DNA of 64,000 nucleotides from Flavihumibacter soli. GTDB lineage: Bacteria > Bacteroidota > Bacteroidia > Sphingobacteriales > Sphingobacteriaceae. Position numbers and translations under genes: made by a program. The notes below the pieces were generated by a model, which saw only the letters and a program-made list of their open reading frames with translations, did no database searches and had not been told where the DNA came from. The stretch spans positions 62,001 to 126,000 of the forward strand of contig NZ_JAAFZB010000089.1 of NCBI RefSeq assembly GCF_010692725.1, read 5' to 3'. This document shows, one piece after another, positions 9,448 to 18,900 of this stretch; the stretch's first letter is position 1, and the number at the start of each line of letters is the position of its first letter.

Positions 9448-9783
9448 TTATAACTGCTCTTTTACTTCAAGCAGAAACTGCTTCAGGCGTTCTAACGAGT
9501 CAATTACCTTTTGGTTTTCCTTAACCTCGCTTTTGTTTTGTTTCAGATAATCCTTGGCGCCGTGCAGGGTAAAACCTTTATCCTTAACCAGCGAAAATAT
9601 GATCTTCAGATTCTCAACGTCCTCCGGGGTGAAAAGCCGGTTCCCCTTTTTATTTTTCTTGGGTTGAAGTATATCAAATTCCTTCTCGTAAAAACGGATC
9701 TGGGAGGCGTTCACATCAAACATTTGAGTTACTTCACCCATTGTATAGTATAGCTTGCTGATATCTCGTTCCTTATAAGGCAT
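9448..9783 (-). CDS. MerR-family transcriptional regulator
   Basis: This 111-residue protein has the MerR winged helix at its N-terminus: YTMGEVTQMFDVNASQIRFYEKEF, then NRLFTPEDVENLKII. A short C-terminal coiled helix (VIDSLERLKQFLLEVKEQL) should form the dimer arm. There is no ligand-binding domain and no Cys cluster, so it is not a metal sensor of the classic type. Small MerR proteins of this form are common in Bacteroidota, upstream of or divergent from housekeeping genes. Here it diverges from alaS and precedes the lipid kinase. Its target is unknown. Confidence 0.88.
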   Translation of the reverse strand: MPYKERDISKLYYTMGEVTQMFDVNASQIRFYEKEFDILQPKKNKKGNRLFTPEDVENLKIIFSLVKDKGFTLHGAKDYLKQNKSEVKENQKVIDSLERLKQFLLEVKEQL

Positions 9784-9805
9784 CTTATTGTTATTGCTGA
9801 TCCTT

Positions 9806-9813
9806 CAAAAATA
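9806..9813 (-). promoter_or_regulatory. Candidate -7 promoter box (TATTTTTG) for the merR-lipid kinase operon
   Basis: Exact TAnnTTTG on the minus strand, ending 22 bp before the ATG of the MerR gene; back-to-back with the alaS box. Confidence 0.45.
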
Positions 9814-9881
9814 AACAATTCTTAAACGCTTGCACTATCTTATTAATCTGGAAATCGAATCACAAATCTCACATCTAAATT

Positions 9882-9889
9882 TATCTTTG
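9882..9889 (+). promoter_or_regulatory. alaS: Candidate -7 promoter box (TATCTTTG) for alaS
   Basis: Exact TAnnTTTG match 19 bp before the alaS ATG, giving a short leader of about 15 bases. Confidence 0.55.
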
Positions 9890-9908
9890 CACAACTGATT
9901 TTTAAAGA

Positions 9909-12530
9909 ATGACCACCAAAGAAATAAGACAGACATTTTTAGATTTTTTTGCCAGCAAAGAACATCAGATTGTGCCGTCGGCACCGATAGTCGTTAAAAA
10001 CGATCCCACACTAATGTTTACCAATGCCGGGATGAACCAGTTTAAAGAACTATTTCTCGGTGAGGCTCCCGTAAAATACCGGCGTGTTGCTGATACCCAG
10101 CGGTGTTTACGTGTGTCGGGTAAACATAATGACCTTGAAGAGGTAGGGATTGATACCTATCACCACACGATGTTTGAAATGCTCGGCAACTGGAGCTTTG
10201 GTGATTATTTTAAAAAGGAAGCGATAGCATGGAGCTGGGAGTTGCTCACCAGTGTTTACCAGATCCCTAAGGATCAGCTGTACGTATCGGTATTCCAGGG
10301 TGATGAAAAGGATGGCTTACCTAAAGATCAGGATGCCTACGACTTTTGGAAAGAACTCATAGCTGAAGACCGGATAATTCTCGGAAACAAAAAGGATAAC
10401 TTCTGGGAGATGGGTGAAACGGGGCCTTGTGGTCCCTGCTCCGAGATCCATGTCGACTGCCGTACTCCGGAAGAAAGATCATCTGTAGATGGAAAATCGT
10501 TGGTTAATAATGATCATCCGCAAGTTATTGAGATCTGGAATAATGTATTTATGCAGTTTAACCGCTTGAAAGACGGCAGCCTGCAAGCGCTTCCTGCACA
10601 ACATGTCGATACCGGCATGGGACTGGAACGGTTGGTACGTGTGCTCCAGGGCAAATCATCGAACTATGATACCGACGTATTTCAGCCGCTTATTCAGTTT
10701 ATTTCCGAAAAAGCGAACATCCCATATGGAAACGCTGAGCAGACTGATATTGCTATGCGTGTTATGGCGGACCACATCCGCGCAATTTCATTCTGCATTG
10801 CCGACGGCCAGCTGCCATCTAATAACAAAGCAGGCTATGTGATCAGAAGAATTCTACGCAGGGCCGTAAGATATGCCTATACGTTTCTTGGCTTCAAAGA
10901 ACCATTTCTACATAAGTTGGTTCCCGTATTGGCAGAGCAATTTGACGGAGTGTTCTCTGAACTAAAAGACCAGCAGGATTTTGTTCAGAAAGTGATCCTT
11001 GAAGAGGAGGCAGCCTTTCTGAGAACACTAGCAACAGGTATTCAAAGGTTCGATAAATACCTGAATGAATCTCACAGCAAAGTGATAAGCGGTGATTTCG
11101 CCTTTGAACTTTCCGATACTTTTGGTTTCCCTATAGATCTCACTGAATTAATGGCGCGTGAAAAAGGCTGGACCGTCGATCTGACCGGCTTTACCGAAGC
11201 GTTGGAAAAACAGAAGACCCGCTCGAGAGCCGCTACAAGTGTGGATACAGGCGACTGGATCACTGTAAGTGAAGGTGACGAAACCGAGTTTACCGGGTAT
11301 GATGAGATTGAAACAGAATGTAAGATCTTGAAATACAGGCGGGTAAGCGCTAAGGGTAAGGATCAATACCAGGTTGTTCTTAACCGCACGCCGTTTTATG
11401 CAGAGAGTGGCGGACAGGTCGGCGATACCGGCAGACTTGAGGATCATTCGCGCTTATTCCAATTTCAGGTAACTGATACAAAAAAGGAAAATGCTTTGAT
11501 CATCCACTATCTTGATCTCCTGCCTGCTGATGTTGAAGGATCGTTTTGGGCAGTGGTGGATGATGAACGACGGTTAGATACCCAGAGTAATCATTCGGCA
11601 ACCCATCTGATGCATGCAGCCCTGAAACAGGTTTTGGGAACTCATGTCAATCAAAAAGGTTCCCTGGTAAATAACGAATACCTGCGCTTTGATTTCTCTC
11701 ACTTTTCAAAAGTTACGGCCGAAGAGCTGGCGGCAATCGAAAAAATTGTTAATCAGAAGATAAGAGATAATATACGCCTGGATGAGCAGCGGGAGGTTCC
11801 CTATGAAGACGCTCTTCGTTCTGGTGTGACTGCTTTATTCGGTGAGAAGTATGGCGATTTTGTCCGCGTAATAACGTTCGGTGATCACTTTTCCAAAGAA
11901 TTATGTGGCGGTACGCATGTTCAGGCTACTGGCCAGATAGGGTATTTTAAGATAATTTCTGAAAGCGCAGTAGCCGCGGGAGTAAGACGTATAGAAGCGA
12001 TAACAGGAGCGAGAGCAGAAGATTATATCAACGAACAGTCATCCGCTTTACAAGGGCTTAAAGAACTACTGAAAAGTCCGAAAGATCTCGTCCGTTCGGT
12101 GGAAACTTTATTGGAAGAAAATAGCCGGCTGAAAAAAGAGATTGAAAAGACGACTTTGGAAAAGGCTGCCGGGCTGAAGCATGATCTTGTTAAAAAGGTT
12201 AAATCGACAAACGGCGTTAACCTGATTGCAGAGAAAGTAAGTTTACCAACAGCTGATGCGGTGAAAGCCCTTGCGTACGGTATAAAGGATCTTGTTGAAA
12301 ACCTTGTACTTGTTCTTGCAGCTGACATTGACGGAAAGCCAAATGTTACCGTTATGATATCGGAAAACCTGGTAAAGGAACGAGGTCTGAATGCCGGATC
12401 AATTGTGAAGGAACTTGCAAAAGAGATCGGTGGCGGCGGAGGAGGTCAGCCATTTTTTGCGACAGCTGGCGGAAAGGATCTGTCGGGCCTGGATAAAGTT
12501 CTTCAAAAGGCTCAGAGCATAGCAATCTGA
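9909..12530 (+). CDS. alaS: Alanine-tRNA ligase
   Basis: At 873 residues it has the usual AlaRS length and order. The class II aminoacylation core opens with the RQTFLDFFASKEH start, then FTNAGMNQFK, HHTMFEMLGNWSFGDYF and a GMGLERL motif 3. The editing domain shows zinc-site motifs HSATHLMHAAL and CGGTHV. The C-Ala/DHHA1 end has a glycine run before QPFFATAGG. It charges tRNA-Ala and clears mischarged Ser and Gly. A -7 box lies close upstream and a strong terminator follows, so it is probably monocistronic. Nothing is unusual. Confidence 0.98.
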   Translation: MTTKEIRQTFLDFFASKEHQIVPSAPIVVKNDPTLMFTNAGMNQFKELFLGEAPVKYRRVADTQRCLRVSGKHNDLEEVGIDTYHHTMFEMLGNWSFGDYFKKEAIAWSWELLTSVYQIPKDQLYVSVFQGDEKDGLPKDQDAYDFWKELIAEDRIILGNKKDNFWEMGETGPCGPCSEIHVDCRTPEERSSVDGKSLVNNDHPQVIEIWNNVFMQFNRLKDGSLQALPAQHVDTGMGLERLVRVLQGKSSNYDTDVFQPLIQFISEKANIPYGNAEQTDIAMRVMADHIRAISFCIADGQLPSNNKAGYVIRRILRRAVRYAYTFLGFKEPFLHKLVPVLAEQFDGVFSELKDQQDFVQKVILEEEAAFLRTLATGIQRFDKYLNESHSKVISGDFAFELSDTFGFPIDLTELMAREKGWTVDLTGFTEALEKQKTRSRAATSVDTGDWITVSEGDETEFTGYDEIETECKILKYRRVSAKGKDQYQVVLNRTPFYAESGGQVGDTGRLEDHSRLFQFQVTDTKKENALIIHYLDLLPADVEGSFWAVVDDERRLDTQSNHSATHLMHAALKQVLGTHVNQKGSLVNNEYLRFDFSHFSKVTAEELAAIEKIVNQKIRDNIRLDEQREVPYEDALRSGVTALFGEKYGDFVRVITFGDHFSKELCGGTHVQATGQIGYFKIISESAVAAGVRRIEAITGARAEDYINEQSSALQGLKELLKSPKDLVRSVETLLEENSRLKKEIEKTTLEKAAGLKHDLVKKVKSTNGVNLIAEKVSLPTADAVKALAYGIKDLVENLVLVLAADIDGKPNVTVMISENLVKERGLNAGSIVKELAKEIGGGGGGQPFFATAGGKDLSGLDKVLQKAQSIAI

Positions 12531-12549
12531 TAGACCAAACACAATTTTT

Positions 12550-12583
12550 AAGGCCGTCCATGGTAATCCGGACGGCCTTTTTT
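12550..12583 (+). terminator. Rho-independent terminator of alaS
   Basis: A 10-bp GC-rich stem (12550-12559 with 12570-12579) is followed by a run of T to 12583. Confidence 0.9.
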
Positions 12584-12698
12584 GTGCAACTAATTTTGTT
12601 TTTTTTGGCTAAATCTCCCTGAATACATAAGCCAGATCTCCCTAATTGTCTTATGCCTGAAGTTCATGCCTAAAATCCTGTGGTTTGGTTAGAGAATG

Positions 12699-12753
12699 CT
12701 AGTATTAAACTACCAGTAAATTACCAGAAAACTACTAGAAAGCTACTAGAAAA
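12699..12753 (+). repeat. Five in-phase 11-bp degenerate tandem repeats
   Basis: Five units of exactly 11 bp: CTAGTATTAAA, CTACCAGTAAA, TTACCAGAAAA, CTACTAGAAAG and CTACTAGAAAA. The reverse-strand consensus is close to TTTTCTAGTAG. The same unit occurs five times in the opposite orientation at 39821-39875. Confidence 0.8.
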
Positions 12754-12893
12754 CCCCTGCGAAGGAGATCGGAAATTAATTCATCCGGGGCCCGATTTAT
12801 CCTGTTGTAAGCTATTCGGTTAGGTCGCCAGTTCAAGTTCAAGCAGTATTTTGTATGTTACAGGCAGCTTACAAACAATGCCGGGGTATTGAC

Positions 12894-12901
12894 TATATTT
12901 G
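12894..12901 (+). promoter_or_regulatory. -7 promoter box (TATATTTG) for the TlpA-like gene
   Basis: Exact TAnnTTTG. Its last three bases (TTG, 12899-12901) form the first codon of the longest open frame, which therefore is not a real start. Confidence 0.6.
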
Positions 12902-12946
12902 CCCATTATCCGGGAGGCTTTGGCCTTTTTATATAAATTCCTAAAC

Positions 12947-14044
12947 GTGAAAAAAATACTATTAATAGCAATAGCGGGATTGACCCTGCTCGCTTCCTGT
13001 AAGAACAACGACGAATTTACGATTAACGGGAAAGTAGAGAATGCGGGTTCCATAAAGAAAGTTCTACTTTATGAAATGGACCAGGTTATTGATTCTGCAT
13101 TTCTGAATGAAAATAACGAGTTTAAATTCCACAGAGCTACCCCTGACGCGAATTTCTACACCCTGCTTGTTGGTGAAAAGAATTTTTTGATAATAGCCCG
13201 GAATGGGGAAGAGCTCGATTTCGCTACTAACCTGGCTGACCCTAGTAACACTTATAAGATCGATGGTTCTGAAGAGTCTGAGAAGATCAGGGATTTCAAT
13301 AAGTTGAGTAACGACTATGGTAAGATATATCAGCAGATCCAGGAAGAATATAACCAGCTGGTTGCTAAGAATCCGGAGGCAAAAGAAGCTGCGTATAATT
13401 CATTAATGCCAAAATTCCAGCAAAACATGGATGCTTTTTCTAAAGAAGCTTTAAAGTTCGGTGAGGAAAATAAAGACAACCTTTCCGGTTTTTACGCGGT
13501 AGGTACCATTGATCAGCAGCGCTACGAGCAGGAGCTGATCAAATATGCCGAGGATATCAAAGGAAAGTTTCCAAACAATAAGGCGGTAGAGTCCTTCGTA
13601 ACCAGAATGATGACGATAAAGCCGGTTTCAGTTGGTCAACCTGCACCGCAATTTGAACTTCCGACACCAGAGGGAAAATTGGTTAAATTGTCTGATCTAA
13701 AAGGCAAGTATGTGCTACTTGACTTCTGGGCTTCCTGGTGCGCACCATGCCGTCAGGAAAATCCGAACCTGGTTAAACAGCACAATAAATTTAAAGATAA
13801 GGGCTTTACCGTATTAGGGGTTTCTCTGGACAAAGCAAAAGAACCTTGGGTAAAAGCGATAAAGGATGATCAGTTAGCCTGGACCCATGTGTCAGAACTG
13901 AAAGAATGGGATGGAGCAGTTTCCACACAATATAAAGTGGAAGGTATTCCTGCTTCTTTCATTTTAGACCCCAGCGGGAAGATCGTTGCTAAGAATTTAA
14001 GGGGTGTAGAGCTCGAGAATTTCCTTGACAAAACCCTGAAATAA
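12947..14044 (+). CDS. Thiol:disulfide oxidoreductase lipoprotein (DUF4369 + TlpA/thioredoxin)
   Basis: Starting at GTG 12947 the product is 365 residues with a lipoprotein signal (KKILLIAIAG, lipobox LASC). An N-terminal beta domain of the DUF4369 type covers roughly residues 20-110, and a charged helical linker reaches about 215. The C-terminal thioredoxin-like domain has the active site WCAPC near Cys 265/Cys 268 and a cis-Pro region GIPASF. Such proteins reduce or exchange disulfides outside the cytoplasm. The longer frame begins at a TTG inside a -7 box and would place 16 residues before the signal, so the GTG was preferred. It stands alone between alaS and the response regulator. Confidence 0.9.
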   Translation: MKKILLIAIAGLTLLASCKNNDEFTINGKVENAGSIKKVLLYEMDQVIDSAFLNENNEFKFHRATPDANFYTLLVGEKNFLIIARNGEELDFATNLADPSNTYKIDGSEESEKIRDFNKLSNDYGKIYQQIQEEYNQLVAKNPEAKEAAYNSLMPKFQQNMDAFSKEALKFGEENKDNLSGFYAVGTIDQQRYEQELIKYAEDIKGKFPNNKAVESFVTRMMTIKPVSVGQPAPQFELPTPEGKLVKLSDLKGKYVLLDFWASWCAPCRQENPNLVKQHNKFKDKGFTVLGVSLDKAKEPWVKAIKDDQLAWTHVSELKEWDGAVSTQYKVEGIPASFILDPSGKIVAKNLRGVELENFLDKTLK

Positions 14045-14133
14045 TCGTTATTGTCTGATCCTTAACAATTTGGTAACAATGAGTTAACTTTAGTAGCATT
14101 TAAAGCAGGTACTTTAGCAGAAAAATCATATTT

Positions 14134-14823
14134 ATGAGTGTTGCAAAGCATAAGATCTTAATAGTTGATGATGAACCGGATATATTGGAGCTCATAGAAT
14201 ACAATCTTAAGAAGGAAGGTTATCTGGTTTATACAGCGACTAACGGTGCGGAGGGAGTAGCAGAAGCCAAGAAGGTAATGCCTGACCTGATTATTCTCGA
14301 TGTAATGATGCCTAAGATGGATGGGATTGAAGCCTGCCGTATCATGAGAACAATGCCTGAATTTAAAAACACATTTATGGTGTTCTTAACTGCCAGGAGC
14401 GAGGAGTATTCCGAAATCGCCGGTTTTAATGTCGGCGCTGATGATTACATCGCCAAACCCATTAAACCAAGGTCGCTCATCAGTCGGATTAATGCCATTC
14501 TCCGGCGTAACATTCATAGCGAAGAAGAAGCTGAAAATAAACTCGAGATTGCCGATCTGGTTATCGACAGGGATGCATACCTGGTTTACCGCAGCGGCGA
14601 GAAGACCGTGCTCGCGAAAAAAGAATTTGAGCTGTTATATCTCCTGGCATCGAAACCCGGGAAAGTGTATTCAAGGGATCTGATTTTAAAGAGTATATGG
14701 GAAGATTCTGTAGTGGTTACAAATCGTACCATTGATGTGCATATTCGCAAACTCAGGGAGAAACTGGGTGACAACTATGTAAGTACGGTTAAAGGAGTCG
14801 GTTATAAGTTCGAGGCAAGGTAA
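14134..14823 (+). CDS. OmpR/PhoB-family response regulator
   Basis: The 229-residue protein has a receiver domain with acidic pocket VDDEPD (residues 11-16), phosphorylation site Asp 56 in LIILDVMMP and Lys 108 in YIAKPIKP. It is followed by a winged-helix DNA-binding domain ending with RTIDVHIRKLREKLG and VKGVGYKFE. It is close to PhoB-type regulators. No histidine kinase gene follows: the next gene is a pseudouridine synthase after a repeat-filled gap, so its kinase must be elsewhere. The target genes cannot be told from the sequence. Confidence 0.94.
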   Translation: MSVAKHKILIVDDEPDILELIEYNLKKEGYLVYTATNGAEGVAEAKKVMPDLIILDVMMPKMDGIEACRIMRTMPEFKNTFMVFLTARSEEYSEIAGFNVGADDYIAKPIKPRSLISRINAILRRNIHSEEEAENKLEIADLVIDRDAYLVYRSGEKTVLAKKEFELLYLLASKPGKVYSRDLILKSIWEDSVVVTNRTIDVHIRKLREKLGDNYVSTVKGVGYKFEAR

Positions 14824-14837
14824 GGAACGAGATAAAA

Positions 14838-14872
14838 GTTGTAAGTAGTACGTTATAAGTACAAGGTAATGC
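14838..14872 (+). repeat. Five in-phase 7-bp degenerate repeats (GTxxTAA-like)
   Basis: Units GTTGTAA, GTAGTAC, GTTATAA, GTACAAG and GTAATGC follow without gaps, just after the response regulator stop. Confidence 0.5.
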
Positions 14873-14930
14873 CTGCTGAAGTACTGCGATATGACCTATC
14901 TCAGTAAAAATTGAATCGCCTAAAGCTGAT

Positions 14931-14986
14931 TCCTGACAGCTGATAGCTGATAACTTCCACCTGATACCTGATACCTGATACCTTAT
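14931..14986 (+). repeat. Eight in-phase 7-bp repeats (ACCTGAT-like)
   Basis: Units TCCTGAC, AGCTGAT, AGCTGAT, AACTTCC, then ACCTGAT three times and ACCTTAT, all in the same 7-bp register. The array ends 3 bp before the -7 box of the pseudouridine synthase gene. A related array is at 20638-20679. Confidence 0.75.
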
Positions 14987-14989
14987 TCT

Positions 14990-14997
14990 TACATTTG
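14990..14997 (+). promoter_or_regulatory. -7 promoter box (TACATTTG) for the pseudouridine synthase
   Basis: Exact TAnnTTTG. The TTG at 14995-14997 is the first codon of the longest open frame but belongs to the promoter. Confidence 0.6.
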
Positions 14998-15015
14998 CAC
15001 CTTAAAATTAGCGGT

Positions 15016-15735
15016 GTGAAGTTTCCTAAATTTGAGGACCTGATCCTTTTCGAAAATCAAGATCTTATTGTTGTTAATAAACCAGCCTTCCTCAGTTCCC
15101 TGGATGACAGGGATGGTGGCGAGATCAATTTACTTCGCTTAGCTAAACAGTATTCATATGACGCCCAGATCTGTCACCGGCTTGACCGGGAAACCTCTGG
15201 CGCTTTAATTATTGCTAAAAACCCTGAAGCTTACAGGTTGGTATCCATGCAGTTTGAACACCGCAAAGTGAAAAAGGTGTATCATGCCATTATTAACGGA
15301 ACTCATGTTTTTGAGAATCTTCATGTTGATCTTCCCATATTAAACCTTGGCAATAAGAACGTCGCTATTAGCCGTCAGGAAGGCAAGCCTGCGGAGACGA
15401 TCTTTAATTCACTTACCTACTACAAACACTATACTTTGGTTGACTGCCGGCCTGTAACGGGTCGCATGCACCAGATCCGTATACACCTGGCATCACAGCG
15501 GGCCTCTATTGCCGGTGATGATATGTATGGAGGATCACCTGTTTTGCTTTCCGGAATTAAACGGGGATACCGCCTTGGTAAAGATCAGGAGGAACTTCCC
15601 GTCATGAAACGGTTTGCTCTGCATGCTTACCAGGTTACCTTCAAGATCAATGACACAGACGAGATGACCTTCGAGGCACCGTATCCTAAGGATTTTGCCA
15701 CCTTACTAAAATTGCTGGATAAGTTTGATATTTAG
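15016..15735 (+). CDS. RluA-family pseudouridine synthase
   Basis: From GTG 15016 the protein is 239 residues. The RluA signature HRLDRETSGALI carries the catalytic Asp (about residue 57), and GRMHQIRIHLA near the C-terminal third is the second family block. There is no S4 RNA-binding domain, unlike RluD or RluC, so it resembles the short RluA/TruC class that modifies 23S rRNA or tRNA uridines. The TTG at 14995 overlaps the -7 box, so the GTG start with a leader of about 13-15 bases is preferred. The exact target uridine cannot be told. Confidence 0.9.
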   Translation: MKFPKFEDLILFENQDLIVVNKPAFLSSLDDRDGGEINLLRLAKQYSYDAQICHRLDRETSGALIIAKNPEAYRLVSMQFEHRKVKKVYHAIINGTHVFENLHVDLPILNLGNKNVAISRQEGKPAETIFNSLTYYKHYTLVDCRPVTGRMHQIRIHLASQRASIAGDDMYGGSPVLLSGIKRGYRLGKDQEELPVMKRFALHAYQVTFKINDTDEMTFEAPYPKDFATLLKLLDKFDI

Positions 15736-15907
15736 CAGCTCAAATTTTAACTACTGATTCAAACTGATCTTCGATTCAGTGGTTTTAGGTATATCATCTT
15801 GCTCAATAACAATTTGCCTATCCTTCTTTTATAGTTCCGTCCTTCCTCAGTTATTGATGATTAATAATAGGGCAAGAACCGTATGCTGATGATTAGTACT
15901 TAGTGTC

Positions 15908-18900
15908 ATGACAAAAGGGAAATCAATCTCGTTAACCATTTGTTTTTGGCTTTCGATGGTTTGGCTCACTCCCGTTACATCCTTGGGACAAACAATTGAA
16001 GGTTTCGAGATCGTTAATGCCGAAACAGGTCAGGCGATTGGTTCATTGAAAATGGATCAGACTATCAACTTATCCTGGTTACCGATCCGCAACATCAGTA
16101 TACGTGCAATCGTTACAGATGGCTTCGGGGGAAGCGTTCGGTTCTGGTATAATAATCAAATTTTCAAAACTGAAAACTTTCCACCTTATACATTGACGGG
16201 GGATATTAGCGGAACGTATAACCAATGGACACCCGCTAAAGGTATTCATAAGCTCTCCGCTATCCCTTACTCTGAGGCTAATGCAAAAGGAACTCCTGGC
16301 GTCGGACTGGCTATCAACTTTTCCGTGATTGACACTTTAGAAGCTGGGATCCTGGATTCCCTCCTTGTAGAAAGGACCGGTGAGTTGAAGAGATGGCATC
16401 GTATCGCTCTCACTTTTAACGGTCCGGATCTAAGTGAAACTAGCCCTTTAAATCCTTTTCTTGACTTTCGGCTAAATGTCACATTTGAGCATAGTTCGGG
16501 AAAGAGGTATAAGGTTCCCGGCTTCTTCGCAGCGAGCGGCAATACGGCAGAAACAAGTGATAGTTCGGGCAATAAATGGAGAGTTTATTTCGCACCCGAT
16601 GAAACCGGCCTATGGTCATACAAGGTTTCATTCAGACAAGGTTTAAAAATCGCCGTTAGCGACAATGAGAACGAGGGGCTGCCGATCGCCCCGATTGATG
16701 CAATTACCGACTCGTTTATGGTAACAGGTAGTGATAAACAAGGCGCTGACCTAAGAGCTAAGGGTTTATTAAGATATGTTGGTGATCACCATTTACAATT
16801 CGCAGAGACTGGGGAATATTATATTAAAGGAGGAGCAGACTCGCCTGAGAATTTCCTGGCCTATAACGATTTTGACAATACGCCGGATAATGGTGGTCGC
16901 AGAAAAAACTGGGAGCCCCACGTAGTTGATTGGAAGCCGGGAGATACTACCTGGCAAAACGGAAAAGGAAAAGGGATAATCGGAGCTGTTAACTACCTGG
17001 CGGCACAGGGTCTTAATGCTTTTTCCTTTTTAACAATGAGCATCAGGGGGGACGATCAGAACGTATTTCCCTATATCAATACGTCCGATTTCACAAGGTT
17101 TGACGTTTCCAAACTTGAGCAATGGGAGATTGTGTTTGAGCACGCCCAGAAAATGGGAATGTATCTTCATTTCAAGATGCAGGAAACAGAGAATAACAAT
17201 TTGCTGAATTCGGGTAACCTGGGTACAGAACGTAAGTTGTATTACAGGGAGCTGATTTCACGGTTCTCGCATCACCTGGCGTTAAACTGGAATATCGGTG
17301 AAGAGAATACTCAAACAGATCAGCAAAGGAAGGATATAGCACAATATCTGTATGATCATGATCCTTACCGTCATCCTATCGTCCTGCATACTTACCCCGG
17401 TCAACAAGACAAAATCTACACTGTGCTTCTAGGAGACTCTTCTAAATTAACGGGCGTATCAATCCAGACAGACGTTTCGAATGTATTTGCTGAGACGCGG
17501 AAATGGGTTGAGGCATCTGCAAAAACGGGTAAGAAATGGGTAGTTGCAAACGATGAGCAGGGTGGTCATACGACCGGAGTTGCTGCTGATGCTGAGTATT
17601 TGGGGAATCGGGGTACCATTGCAGATAATTCTGAGATTATTCGAAAGGATGTTTTATGGGGCAATTTAATGGCAGGCGGGGCAGGTGTCGAATATTATTT
17701 CGGTTATGAAACAGGAGAAACTGATCTTACCGCCCAGGATTTCCGGTCCAGGGCAAAAAGCTGGAAATATGTCAGTAATGCTCTCAATTTTTTTAAAACG
17801 CATACCCGATTTAACGAATTAAATCCAATGGATAATTCCATTTCGGGATGGGTGCTTGGAATTGATGGGCAGCAGTATGTGGTTTATATGAGGAATGGAA
17901 CTAATCTTAGCATTAGCCTCCCCGCAGGAATTTATGACCTTAAATGGTATAATCCAAGGACTGGCGGGGATCTGATCGATGGAGAGGTTAGTAAAGTAGA
18001 TTCGGGAAATATTTTAACAGGAATACCTCCTATGGAAATAGGCGAAGACTGGGTAGCGTTGATTAATCAGTCCGCTATCATCAATCTTAGCACTTCTACA
18101 GGCGATTCTGTTTATATGACAACGGATTCAATAATGTTAAGTGCCGAAGTTTCGGGTGAGGCTGCAGACGCAAGAACTGTAGATTTTTACCAGGATAGTC
18201 TGAAGATCGGGACAGACAGTATAGCTCCTTACTCATTTGTATGGAGGAATGTACAAAAAGGAGATTATATTCTCGCCGCACAAGTTTTCCGGGATTCCAG
18301 ATATCTCGCCGAATCAAATAAAATACGCATCACTGTCAACGAACCCCCATTACCAACGGGGGGTGTCGTGTTTGCGGTTAACTCGGGTGGAAGTGATTAC
18401 ACGGATTCAAACGGAATAATCTATCGGGCTGATACAAATTTTGTAGGGGGATCAATCTATGGGACTAAGTCTGATTTAGGAAATACTATTGACGATCCTC
18501 TCTACCAAAGCGAGCGATACGGTAACTTCAGCTATTCTGTTCCTCTTAAAAATGGTACATATGAGATAAATTTAAAGTTTGCAGAGATATATCAGCAGCA
18601 ATCTGGATTAAGAGTTTTCGATATCCTTATTGAAAATCACGCCGTGATTCAGCAGCTCGACATATTTGCAGTGGCGGGATTCAACAATAGCTATGACATT
18701 GTTCGAAGAGTTCTCATTGAGGACAATAACCTAAACATCGTTTTCCGATCAGTCATTGACTATGCTAAACTTTCAGGATTTTATGTCAGAGAGATAAACG
18801 AATCGAACCCCGTGTTATCTTTTGCTTCGGAGCAAGCCCTGATGTCATCTTCAATAAACAATCATACGCCTTTATTAGTCTCCGTTTATCCCAATCCAAG

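Larger units (their letters stand above)
12584..12946 (+). other. Non-coding gap with 11-bp repeats between alaS and the TlpA-like gene
   Basis: No credible gene is seen here. Two similar blocks starting ATCTCCCT occur around 12607-12652, and they contain CATAAG and CTTATG in inverted order. The 11-bp repeat array follows at 12699-12753. A -7 promoter box lies at 12894-12901. Confidence 0.6.

Noticed and set aside
12699-12753. Replication iterons or an origin
   Set aside because: No replication protein gene is nearby and the gap lies between ordinary chromosomal genes. Units are more degenerate than typical iterons.
12820-13053. A 77-codon minus-strand frame overlapping the TlpA-like gene start
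   Set aside because: It overlaps the promoter and signal region of a well-supported gene and matches nothing known.
14931-14986. A CRISPR-like array
   Set aside because: Units are only 7 bp, adjacent and degenerate, with no spacers and no cas genes.
15749-15784. Terminator after the RluA gene
   Set aside because: The stem has a mismatch and a G-T pair, and the T run is short. It may end the transcript, but support is too weak to list.
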